Made by a program: the position numbers and the translations under genes. The notes under the pieces are model-generated. The model had not been told where the DNA came from, did not search any database, and worked only from the letters and a program-made list of their open reading frames with translations. From positions 1-38,172 of IMG/VR virus record IMGVR_UViG_3300001918_000026: 38,172 bases of DNA; one strand, given 5' to 3'. Origin of the DNA: a virus. Positions 6,937-13,434 of the stretch are shown here, piece after piece. Position 1 is the stretch's first letter, and each line of letters begins with the position of its first letter.

Positions 6937-7151
6937 GCCAGTTCCGTCAGCTCGGGCGTGAAGCGGCTGGGATTGTCAACCAGTTATCGGGCTTCGATCA
7001 GATCGAGCACGCCGAGGGCCTCACCGACGCGCTTGATAACGACGCCCTCATCAAGCTGTGGGGCGCCGTCGAGCGCAGCCTAATCGCGCGCAAGATCGGG
7101 CCATACGCAGGTACCGGCGGGGACAAGGGCGATGAGCAGGTGCAGAAATGA
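6933..7151 (+). CDS. Hypothetical small early protein
   Basis: 72 aa, coupled by ATGA overlaps at both ends (6933-6936 and 7148-7151). Mostly helical, with FRQLGREAAGIVNQLSGF and ALIKLWGAVERSLIARKIG, and a Gly/Lys-rich C-terminus. No recognised family. The chain of 4-nt overlaps ties it to the early operon. Confidence 0.65.
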   Translation: MSQFRQLGREAAGIVNQLSGFDQIEHAEGLTDALDNDALIKLWGAVERSLIARKIGPYAGTGGDKGDEQVQK

Positions 7152-7312
7152 GTGGCGCCGATTCGTTTGCGGGCGGTTTCGGATCCGCGGCGGCCCTGGT
7201 GGCGGTCTACGGTGCCGAGCCCAATGCTGGCCGGACCGAGAAGAAGGTAAGGGCTAAGGCATCGGAACCGACTCCATCAGCGAGTTCTAATTGGAACGGT
7301 GGCCAACCATGA
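7148..7312 (+). CDS. Hypothetical 54-residue protein
   Basis: Short gene with ATGA overlaps on both sides (7148-7151 and 7309-7312). The N-terminal FAGGFGSAAALVAVYGAE is Gly/Ala-rich and may form one helix; the C-terminus is Lys/Ser/Pro-rich and probably disordered. No family recognised. The two precise overlaps are the evidence for translation. Confidence 0.58.
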   Translation: MSGADSFAGGFGSAAALVAVYGAEPNAGRTEKKVRAKASEPTPSASSNWNGGQP

Positions 7313-7779
7313 GCTACCAGAAGTGGACTCCGCCCAGGTCCGATCAAGGCTCGCGGTACACCGGCCTGAAGATCGTCGTCACGAAGGGCCGGTACGGCCT
7401 AGTTCGGAGGGCTTTCATTTCAATGAACCTAGCCGCGAAGTTTCGGCTCGACACCTACGGAGCGTTCGATATCTATATCGATCGAGAACGCGGATTCATC
7501 GGCATCGATCCTTCCAAGTCTGGGGCAATCAAGGTCAAGGGCGGGAACCGCTGCTCGGTCTTCGTCGTGATTCAGGCCTTGCAGTCTTTCGGCATCGAGA
7601 TCGACAAGCCGGCGACGATCGTTGTGCCGCTGCTTGATGTCAGCAAAACGAAACCCCCGGTCCAACTTGAGCTCAGGGTCGACGATGTGAGATCTGCCCT
7701 GAAGGCGGCGGCAGTCCAACCCGCAAATGGCCGCGCCGTGAGTTTCGGCGCAACTGGACAAATCGAGGAGCGAATCTAG
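7309..7779 (+). CDS. Hypothetical early phage protein
   Basis: 156 aa from the ATG in the ATGA overlap at 7309. It appears to be a beta-rich soluble protein: RYTGLKIVVTKGRYGLVRRA, YGAFDIYIDRERGFIGIDPS, FGIEIDKPATIVVPLLD. No membrane segment or known catalytic motif. It directly precedes the replication genes and shares one base with the GTG of the next gene, so a DNA-metabolism accessory role is possible but unproven. Confidence 0.68.
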   Translation: MSYQKWTPPRSDQGSRYTGLKIVVTKGRYGLVRRAFISMNLAAKFRLDTYGAFDIYIDRERGFIGIDPSKSGAIKVKGGNRCSVFVVIQALQSFGIEIDKPATIVVPLLDVSKTKPPVQLELRVDDVRSALKAAAVQPANGRAVSFGATGQIEERI

Positions 7780-8663
7780 TGGCATTACGTGCAGTCATCG
7801 ACCATCCCAAGTTCACCCGGCTCAAGGTGCTGCTCCGACTCAACCGGGCATGCACGTTGGGCTACCTGGAGGCGTTGTGGCACTTCACGGGCCGGTTCAC
7901 GCCCCAAGGGAACATTGGCAAGTACTCGGACGCGGAAATCGAGGCTTGGGTGGAATGGGACGGGGAAGAGGGCGCCCTTATTTCGGCGCTGGTGAAGGCT
8001 CATTGGCTTGATCCGCATGAGACTCACCGTCTCTTGGTCCACGACTGGCACAAACATGCCGACGACGCCACGCGCCAGGCTCTCAAGCGTGCAAAGCTCG
8101 AGTTTGCCGTCAATGAAGACCCCGCCGAGGTAGGTGAACCCGTCACCGTGCCGACACCGGAGGCACATGGCGCTACCGTATCGGGACAGAATTCTAATTC
8201 CGCCAACGGTGTAGCTACGGTGTCGGGACACTGTGGCGACGTTGTAGCCGCGCCGTCGGGACTACCAGAGCCAGAGCCTGTACCAGATCCAGTACCAGGG
8301 GCAGAGCCAGAGAGCGCGCGAAGCGAAAATTCGACGCCCGGAGCGAGTCGCGGCTCGCCGGGGGTGCCCTTGCTCTCTCACGCCGAGGAGTTCGAATTCA
8401 CGATCTGGCCGAACTGGAAAGACCTGAATTCAGGTTCGGTTCATGCTGCCCGGCTGGCCTATTCGCGGTGCCGGAGCGCCGGCGCCGCCATGGCCGTGAT
8501 CTCGGCGGCGATCGACCGGTACCGGGCCTTTATCGAAGCCGGCGGGGACGGTGGGATGGCCCAAAAGCTGGGTAACTGGCTGGATCGGCGCGGCTGGGAG
8601 GAAGACTGGGAATTGCCTGCCAGACCGGCGGCACGGACCCGTGAGGAGGCGTTCACCCTGTGA
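7779..8663 (+). CDS. Replication initiator/loader-like protein
   Basis: 294 aa, GTG start. The N-terminal about 110 residues look like a winged-helix primosomal domain common before phage helicase genes (RAVIDHPKFTRLKVLLRLNR, YLEALWHFTGRF, and WLDPHETHRLLVHDWHKH). A Pro/Glu-rich linker (EPEPVPDPVPGAEPES) joins it to a helical C-terminal domain with FTIWPNWKDLNSGSVHAARL and GGMAQKLGNWLDRRGWEEDW. It overlaps the helicase gene as GTGA (8660-8663). By position it is the lambda O or helicase-loader equivalent, giving origin recognition or helicase recruitment. A replication origin may lie within the repetitive linker region (about 8270-8320). Confidence 0.72.
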   Translation: MALRAVIDHPKFTRLKVLLRLNRACTLGYLEALWHFTGRFTPQGNIGKYSDAEIEAWVEWDGEEGALISALVKAHWLDPHETHRLLVHDWHKHADDATRQALKRAKLEFAVNEDPAEVGEPVTVPTPEAHGATVSGQNSNSANGVATVSGHCGDVVAAPSGLPEPEPVPDPVPGAEPESARSENSTPGASRGSPGVPLLSHAEEFEFTIWPNWKDLNSGSVHAARLAYSRCRSAGAAMAVISAAIDRYRAFIEAGGDGGMAQKLGNWLDRRGWEEDWELPARPAARTREEAFTL

Positions 8664-9946
8664 GCGGTTACCCGGACCATCTGGTCAGTCGCGACGCCGA
8701 AATGGGCGTTCTTGGGAGCGCCCTTCTAAGCCGCTTTGCCGCTCGTGAGATCTGCCGGAAGTTGGAGCCAGAAATGTTCTACCGGCCGTCGAGCCGGAAG
8801 GTCTTCGTCGGCATCCGCAAACTGGTTGGTTCTGGACGGCCCGTAGATTTCTTGACGCTAAAGTCTCAGCTCATCGAGGATGGAAGTCTCGACGAGATCG
8901 GGGGCGAGGAGTACATCCTGCAGCTCGCCGAGTTCGTTCCGTCGCCGGCCAACTCTGGCCATTACGCCGCCATCGTTGGCCAGCTCGCCGCAATGCGAAA
9001 GGTCTTCCGCCTCGGCCACGAGATCGGACGGAACCCGGAGTTGGCGGGAAGCGATTCGATGGCTCGAGAGCTGACAAACCTTGCACGGTCTCTGCAAGCT
9101 TCCAAGGAGTTGAGCCCGCTCACTATGCGCGAGATCCGCCACGATTCCGAACCGGGCGATTGGGTTGAATCCGGGATCGATCTCATCGACTGCACGCCGC
9201 CCGCTCCCGGTTGGAGATCCGGCCAACTTTCGTTGATCGGGGCGCCAACTGGTGGCGGCAAGTCCCAACTCGCAGTCAAGTCACTGCTGAAAGCGGCAGA
9301 GAATGGACTTAGGGCAACGTACATCACCCTCGCCGACATCGATGCATCCGACATCAAACGCCGTATGATCCGGATGAAGAGCGGCCTGTTCAGCCGTGAA
9401 GAAGAGCCCGAAATCTGGGATGACGCCGTTTCTGCCATTGAGCGCCTTAACGTTGAGATCCTGGATTACACGACCCAGTCGCAGTTCGCAGCGGCCGAAC
9501 GCGTCATTTCCGAGATTGAGACCCGCCACAGCGTTGAGCCGTTCGACATCGTCTTCATCGACTATGTCGGCCTCCTGACCTCTGCCGACTCGAGGCAGGG
9601 CAAGTCGTTCCAGGCGTCCGAGCAGGCCTGCAACGCCCTGGTCGCTGCTGCAAGAACGCTAGCGATTCCAATCATCGGTTGCACCCAGATCAGCCGTAAC
9701 GAGGAAAAAGAGATCATGCCGATGGGCGGCCGCCACTGGATGATGGCCGCCAATAAGTTCCTCGTAGTGAGGAAATGTCAGACCAAGGCTCAGCTGGCCA
9801 CAGTTCCGGATCACCTTCGCGGAATCGACGGTCTGGCGTTGGGCGGAATCATGAAGAGCCGCGACGAACCGGAATGGCCATGGAAGTGGATGAAGTGGAA
9901 CAAGCGATGGATGCGCTACGACGTGCTGGAGGAAGCGGAGAAGTAA
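8660..9946 (+). CDS. DnaB-family replicative helicase
   Basis: 428 aa, GTG start in a GTGA overlap with the initiator-like gene. The N-terminal DnaB domain (about 8-145) starts SRDAEMGVLGSALLS. A RecA-like ATPase domain (about 165-400) follows, with Walker A GAPTGGGKS (194-202), Walker B DIVFIDYVG (from 296) and a CTQISRN motif near 354. It should form the hexameric helicase at the phage replication fork. The usual length for the family is 430-470 aa, so it is essentially complete. No primase gene is seen nearby, suggesting dependence on host DnaG. Confidence 0.9.
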   Translation: MSGYPDHLVSRDAEMGVLGSALLSRFAAREICRKLEPEMFYRPSSRKVFVGIRKLVGSGRPVDFLTLKSQLIEDGSLDEIGGEEYILQLAEFVPSPANSGHYAAIVGQLAAMRKVFRLGHEIGRNPELAGSDSMARELTNLARSLQASKELSPLTMREIRHDSEPGDWVESGIDLIDCTPPAPGWRSGQLSLIGAPTGGGKSQLAVKSLLKAAENGLRATYITLADIDASDIKRRMIRMKSGLFSREEEPEIWDDAVSAIERLNVEILDYTTQSQFAAAERVISEIETRHSVEPFDIVFIDYVGLLTSADSRQGKSFQASEQACNALVAAARTLAIPIIGCTQISRNEEKEIMPMGGRHWMMAANKFLVVRKCQTKAQLATVPDHLRGIDGLALGGIMKSRDEPEWPWKWMKWNKRWMRYDVLEEAEK

Positions 9947-10548
9947 TGGGACACAGCAGTGGATCTGGATCGATAATGGACACTCACGCGCGCAGGGCCG
10001 TCCGAGACATGGAAATCCATGTCCACCCGTTCTGGGAGACCCCCGAAGGCAAGATGGCCCGGAGCTGGCTCGAGGCCTGGGGCGCCGTCCACCGAGAAAG
10101 GGCTCTGACCGGCGACCCCTCCGCAATCCCCAACGGTATGGAGTCGGAAGCGAAGATGAAGCGCGGCAGTCCCAGCGATCCGCCAGATGTGCTCTTGAAG
10201 TTTGCCGACGTCGAGCGCGAGCTACCCCGCCTGGCAACGCCGCGGCAAGAGCGCCTAATCGGATTCATCTACGTCACCGGAATTGACTGGCACGTAAAGA
10301 TGCGCTATCAGTTCCCGGACGGGACGATGACGGACTGGGTACGTGAATCTGAAGAACCGCCGGCCATGCGGTTCATCGGGACCGAGCACAAGCGGTTCCC
10401 GTTCTATGTTTGCAACCTGGAACAATTCGAGGCGCCGGAACTAGATGAGGTGGCCAAGCAGTGGAAGGTGTCGAAGCGGACGTTTCTCGATCGAGAGCAC
10501 CGTCGTTTCGCAAGGTACTTGATAGGTTCATTGACGGTCAACCATTGA
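9946..10548 (+). CDS. Putative late transcription regulator with C-terminal HTH
   Basis: 200 aa from the ATG that shares a base with the helicase stop (TAATG). The C-terminal about 32 residues, ELDEVAKQWKVSKRTFLDRE plus a following basic helix, resemble a sigma-region-4/ArpU-type HTH. The middle holds a conserved-looking beta segment (FIYVTGIDWHVKMRYQFPDG). Its position at the end of the replication module, before the late promoter at 11935-11963, matches the lambda Q or ArpU slot. That role is inference from position and HTH. The region to 10631 after it has a short GAGCG/CGCTC hairpin (10554-10567) without a strong U-tract. Confidence 0.6.
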   Translation: MGHSSGSGSIMDTHARRAVRDMEIHVHPFWETPEGKMARSWLEAWGAVHRERALTGDPSAIPNGMESEAKMKRGSPSDPPDVLLKFADVERELPRLATPRQERLIGFIYVTGIDWHVKMRYQFPDGTMTDWVRESEEPPAMRFIGTEHKRFPFYVCNLEQFEAPELDEVAKQWKVSKRTFLDREHRRFARYLIGSLTVNH

Positions 10549-10592
10549 TGACCGAGCGAACTCGCTCTTACCGTAGGCACCGAAGATGAGGT

Positions 10593-10622
10593 TTGGCAGA
10601 AACTGAATTATTGTCGTACGAT
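10593..10622 (+). promoter_or_regulatory. Leaderless promoter of RHS cassette 1
   Basis: -35 TTGGCA (10593-10598), 18-nt spacer, -10 TACGAT (10617-10622), then 9 nt to the ATG at 10632. No Shine-Dalgarno is present, so the transcript should begin at or near the start codon. The second RHS cassette has the same -35 hexamer and the same 9-nt gap. Confidence 0.65.
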
Positions 10623-10743
10623 AAGTGCGATATGCCAATGTCGGTGACGTACGCGACGGTGAATGGTGTCCTGGTGGAAGAGAACCGGGGCGGAGATGTC
10701 ACTACGTATGTGTCCGACACTCTTGGCAGCGTCGTGAAAACGG
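10593..10743 (+). repeat. Shared RHS cassette head, copy 1
   Basis: Promoter plus the first 112 nt of coding sequence are repeated at 36732-36881. The coding part differs at only 4 of 112 positions. The promoter conserves the -35 and the -10-to-ATG distance but otherwise differs. Identity falls away after about 10743, then the downstream domains become unrelated. Confidence 0.85.
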
Positions 10744-11483
10744 TCGACGAAGCGGGGATGGTCACATCCGAGTCCACGTACTGGCCGTATGGTGAGGTCA
10801 GGACTTACTCAGGAACCAACCCAAGCCGGTGGGGTTTCGTCGGAACACACGGCTACCTCGTGGTCGTGTCTGCGAATCTGTACGTGAGGGCTAGGAGCTA
10901 TCGGGCCGATTTGGGACGATGGCTGAGCTTAGATCCGTATTGGCCAGGTGAACCCGCGTACCAGTATGTAGAAGGATCGCCAACGGTCTTGGCTGATCCG
11001 TCGGGCCTCCAATCTCGAGGATGTCCGACTCATGGCGGAGAGCCGGGTTGCCGGTTTGATGGTTATCCCGGGAGCGAACGGGATCCCGCTTATTGGCATT
11101 GTAAACCAAGACCTCGAGGCGAGTCTCCACCTTCTGATTACGTTCTTCCATATCCATATCTCGATACAAGTCCAAACCCATTCAAGTTTGGGTACGGCAA
11201 TTGGTGCGGGCGTGGAAGACCTGGAGAAGGTAACAAGCGTGGCAAACCTGTAGATTCCCTTGACTCTTGCTGCATGGGGCACGATGAAAATCTGGGAAGA
11301 AAACTCATAAATGGAAAAGATGGTTGTGCTCATTGTCTTCTTGCTGCTTGCGCACGGAAGGTTGATTGCTCTAAGAGTCCAACTCCAATTGCATGTGAAC
11401 ATGCAAAGGATCGTATCGCAAGAGGGTTTCGAGTTCTATGTGAGGGTGAGAGACGTACGAAGTTTGAATGCTGGTTTATATGA
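10632..11483 (+). CDS. RHS-core protein with phospholipase A2-like C-terminal toxin domain
   Basis: 283 aa. Residues 1-125 are a short RHS-repeat-associated core (TYVSDTLGSVVKTV, STYWPYGEVRTYSG, RSYRADLGRWLSLDPYWPG, ADPSGL). After a Pro-rich linker, residues about 185-283 match the secreted PLA2 signature: calcium loop YGNWCGRG (188-195), then PVDSLDSCCMGHD (206-218) with the catalytic-type His217-Asp218 pair, and a Cys-rich tail. It should hydrolyse membrane phospholipids in a calcium-dependent way. There is no large RHS shell, secretion domain or signal peptide, so it is an orphan or truncated toxin cassette. GC content drops in the toxin part. Its stop overlaps the following membrane protein as ATGA. 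Confidence 0.82.
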   Translation: MPMSVTYATVNGVLVEENRGGDVTTYVSDTLGSVVKTVDEAGMVTSESTYWPYGEVRTYSGTNPSRWGFVGTHGYLVVVSANLYVRARSYRADLGRWLSLDPYWPGEPAYQYVEGSPTVLADPSGLQSRGCPTHGGEPGCRFDGYPGSERDPAYWHCKPRPRGESPPSDYVLPYPYLDTSPNPFKFGYGNWCGRGRPGEGNKRGKPVDSLDSCCMGHDENLGRKLINGKDGCAHCLLAACARKVDCSKSPTPIACEHAKDRIARGFRVLCEGERRTKFECWFI

Positions 11484-11737
11484 AGTGGATTAGCAAATCC
11501 TCTTGGGCACGCTTTAGGTTAGTAACCTTAGTTTTGGCTTTACCGCTATTCATTCGAGATTTGTTAATTTTGGGATTTGCATTTTGGATGAATCCTGGCG
11601 GAGAGATTACAGCCGACGTGATTCTCTTTCCCGTTTACAGTGCTGCCCAATGGTTAATACTCGCATTTATTGTTTGGTCAATATGGGAGTACTTGATCCG
11701 TCGAAAGCGGTCTGACTCCAATCCTGACTCTGAGTAG
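11480..11737 (+). CDS. Two-helix membrane protein, probable immunity to the PLA2-like toxin
   Basis: 85 aa from the ATG in the ATGA overlap with the toxin stop (11480-11483). Two hydrophobic helices: about 14-37 (FRLVTLVLALPLFIRDLLIL) and about 48-70 (VILFPVYSAAQWLILAFIVW), followed by a basic-acidic tail. Tight coupling behind a toxin domain is the normal place for an RHS immunity gene, and a membrane location suits protection against a phospholipase. The sequence is distinctly AT-richer than the phage genes. No known immunity family recognised. Confidence 0.7.
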   Translation: MKWISKSSWARFRLVTLVLALPLFIRDLLILGFAFWMNPGGEITADVILFPVYSAAQWLILAFIVWSIWEYLIRRKRSDSNPDSE

Positions 11738-11934
11738 AGATCGACAAATTGCGACACTGGTCCTTCAATAAGATGTCGCAGTGGCCCGAGTCTTTGTCGT
11801 ATTACTCGAACATGTCCCTTTTCTTGCCCAGTAACGTTACGCAATAGGTCGCACGATCAAAAAGTTCGATCGCTACTTACCGTTCGAGGTCGGCAAAAGC
11901 AATCTACAGGCACCATGCAGAACAAAACGTCCCC

Positions 11935-11963
11935 TTGCTTTTGCCTTTCGCTTGGTCTATAAT
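11935..11963 (+). promoter_or_regulatory. Probable late promoter
   Basis: -35 TTGCTT (11935-11940), exactly 17 nt, and a perfect -10 TATAAT (11958-11963). It is the strongest promoter in the window and points into the holin-like, terminase and structural genes. Transcription should start near 11970, just before the hairpin. Confidence 0.75.
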
Positions 11964-11972
11964 ATTTCATCG

Positions 11973-12009
11973 ACGCCTCGTCGTGCCTCCAATAGGCGCG
12001 CCGAGGCGT
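11973..12009 (+). promoter_or_regulatory. Hairpin at the 5' end of the late transcript
   Basis: Perfect 8-bp stem ACGCCTCG (11973-11980) with CGAGGCGT (12002-12009), plus a possible inner GCCTC/GGCGC pairing. It is followed by TTTG, not a long T-run. It could be a pause site or attenuator acted on by a Q-like regulator, or a stabilising 5' structure. Confidence 0.5.
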
Positions 12010-12141
12010 TTGTCGTTCCAGCGGGCCGTTGCCGTCATTCCTTCCGGCTAGGCGCCCACCTATCCTGGCCCCGATAAGGGCTCTCCCTCCGCGCCGTCGC
12101 GCGCGCCAGCCCTGCGGCCCGTTGGGAACCGCTCCCAATCC

Positions 12142-12255
12142 ATGGGCAAGACCAAGCTCTACACCAAGCGCCAGATGCGCAAGTGGCGGCTCTATCGGCA
12201 GCGCCTTGCCCGCATGGCCACCGACGAACTCACACCCAAGAGGCGCCGACGATGA
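12142..12255 (+). CDS. 37-residue highly basic protein
   Basis: Short frame beginning MGKTKLYTKRQMRKWRLYR and ending in RRRR, almost half Lys/Arg. Its stop overlaps the start of the next gene as ATGA (12252-12255). No good ribosome site is visible. It is the first frame of the late transcript and could be a nucleic-acid-binding peptide or a translated leader. No family recognised. Confidence 0.5.
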   Translation: MGKTKLYTKRQMRKWRLYRQRLARMATDELTPKRRRR

Positions 12256-12569
12256 CAACGCCTACCCTTCCATTCAGCGAGAGCCTTCTCGAGCGCGGCA
12301 TTGGCGTTGCAGTGGCGGTCTATCTTGGCCGCGAAGTCCTGCGATGGTTTGGCGAGTCGCGGAAGCAGATCTCCGAGCAAGCCGCGAAGACCGAGGCGAT
12401 GGTGACCGACCTTCGCCAGGAGTTGGCTGCGGCAAACGCCGAAAAGTCGCAGATGTCCATCGAGTACTTGAACTCGATCAAAGATTTCCGCGCCGCGATC
12501 GAGAACCTAAGCGGCGCCATCACTGAGCTTCGCGAGGAAATGCGCGACCTCAAAGAAAAATCCAAGTGA
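12252..12569 (+). CDS. Membrane-anchored coiled-coil protein, holin-like topology
   Basis: 105 aa from the ATG in the ATGA overlap. One hydrophobic segment near the N-terminus (about 16-30, GIGVAVAVYLGREVLRW) is followed by a long coiled coil (about 35-105, SEQAAKTEAMVTDLRQELAA and later Glu/Lys heptads). This short-N-terminus, single-span, coiled-coil layout is seen in BhlA-like holin-related proteins, though I see no direct sequence match. It is the only lysis candidate in the window. A structural or scaffolding role is possible. Confidence 0.6.
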   Translation: MTTPTLPFSESLLERGIGVAVAVYLGREVLRWFGESRKQISEQAAKTEAMVTDLRQELAAANAEKSQMSIEYLNSIKDFRAAIENLSGAITELREEMRDLKEKSK

Positions 12570-12922
12570 ACGAAATGGCTGACCTCAAACTTCAAGCGTA
12601 TCGGGGCGATTCAGGCCCCGCCGACATCGACTTCCGCAAATCGACCGGCGGGTACAAGGGCTCGCCCGAAGACGAGCATCGGACGATCGCCGAGGTGCGC
12701 ATGCCTGACTACGTCCTCGACTCGCCGATCGAGGTCGTGGATCCTGAAACCGGCCTTAGCATTCAGTTTGCTAATCGCCGGAGCGCACTTATCGTCGCCA
12801 ATTCGATCCTCGCCGACGTCGCTAGCGGCCAGCCGGACCAACTCGGCGACTTGGCCACGATCGTGGGTCTCGACGGAAACGGCCCGGTCAAGCTCGCCCT
12901 TCGTGTGTTCGACAACGATTGA
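12566..12922 (+). CDS. Hypothetical protein before the terminase genes
   Basis: 118 aa from a GTG in a GTGA overlap (12566-12569); an ATG at 12575 is an alternative start. Soluble, acidic, mixed alpha/beta: IAEVRMPDYVLDSPIEVVDP followed by a helical RRSALIVANSILADVASG. No known motif. It sits in the late operon between the holin-like gene and terS. Confidence 0.65.
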   Translation: MNEMADLKLQAYRGDSGPADIDFRKSTGGYKGSPEDEHRTIAEVRMPDYVLDSPIEVVDPETGLSIQFANRRSALIVANSILADVASGQPDQLGDLATIVGLDGNGPVKLALRVFDND

Positions 12923-12933
12923 GGCGCATCTAA

Positions 12934-13434
12934 GTGGCCCACTCCCCCGAAAAGAAGGCGCAAGCAGTAGCCGAGTTCATTGCCGGCGACGGATGGGACG
13001 CTGTATCTGAGCGGCATGGAATCTCAAAGTCCACCCTCAAGCGATGGCTCGCGGATGCTAGTGCCACCTTGATTCGTGGACCGGAATCGGATCCAAGAAT
13101 CGAACAAAAATCGAACAGCGCCGAGTCCCAGAATGGCCAAATCGAACAGAAATCGAACAGCAGCCCGGGTAACCATCCGATGGCATCGGATCCCTCTACC
13201 CTCCGGATAGAGCAATTGACGGGCCGCTTCCAACTCGCGCTTGTGGAGTTCCTGCTGGCATCTGTGGAAATGGGCACGGCCATTGCTAAGACATGTTCCG
13301 ATCCGAAGTTTCTGAGAGACAAACCCGGCGGAGCGAATGAGTTGGTCCGAACTGTTCTCGAACGCGCCGATTCCATGGTGGCCTACCTTAAAGTCGCCAA
13401 CGAGTCCGGAGAGTCCCAGTCAGGATCGAAGTGA
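12934..13434 (+). CDS. Terminase small subunit
   Basis: 166 aa, GTG start. The N-terminal domain is an HTH (AQAVAEFIAGDGWDAVSERH, ISKSTLKRWLAD) that should recognise the phage packaging site. A short central linker contains two copies of IEQKSNS, encoded by the iterons at 13098-13159. The C-terminal helices (FQLALVEFLLASVEMGTAIA and a VRTVLERADSMVAYL segment) would oligomerise and contact the large subunit. It lies immediately before, and overlaps by 98 nt, the large terminase gene. Confidence 0.75.
   Translation: MAHSPEKKAQAVAEFIAGDGWDAVSERHGISKSTLKRWLADASATLIRGPESDPRIEQKSNSAESQNGQIEQKSNSSPGNHPMASDPSTLRIEQLTGRFQLALVEFLLASVEMGTAIAKTCSDPKFLRDKPGGANELVRTVLERADSMVAYLKVANESGESQSGSK
13098..13159 (+). 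repeat. Four phased 9-bp iterons, candidate packaging site
   Basis: AATCGAACA occurs at 13098, 13109, 13140 and 13151. The copies lie 11 bp apart within each pair and the pairs are offset by 42 bp, so all face nearly the same side of the helix. The array is inside terS, as pac sites are in P22 and SPP1, and could be the binding site of the small subunit encoded there. The repeats also encode two IEQKSNS peptides. Confidence 0.6.

Larger units (their letters stand above)
11738..12141. other. Gene-free leader between cargo cassette 1 and the late genes
   Basis: About 400 nt without a convincing gene. It holds a perfect 10-bp palindrome GTAACGTTAC (11831-11840), the late promoter (11935-11963), and a hairpin just after the predicted start (11973-12009). 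The GC-rich stretch 12010-12141 lacks a clear ribosome site for the gene at 12142. A minus-strand open frame here has an Arg/Gly-rich composition typical of a shadow. Confidence 0.6.

Noticed and set aside
10554-10567. Terminator after the putative late regulator
   Set aside because: The 5-bp GAGCG/CGCTC hairpin is short and followed by CTTACC, not a T-run, so it was not annotated as a terminator.
11857-12258. Minus-strand 133-codon frame covering the late leader
   Set aside because: Composition is Arg/Gly/Ala-rich and it runs over the late promoter and two coupled plus-strand starts; no domain or start signal.
13098-13159. Possible CRISPR array from the AATCGAACA repeats
   Set aside because: Repeats are 9 bp, spacers are only 2 or 22 bp and the repeats are in a coding frame; no cas genes are present.
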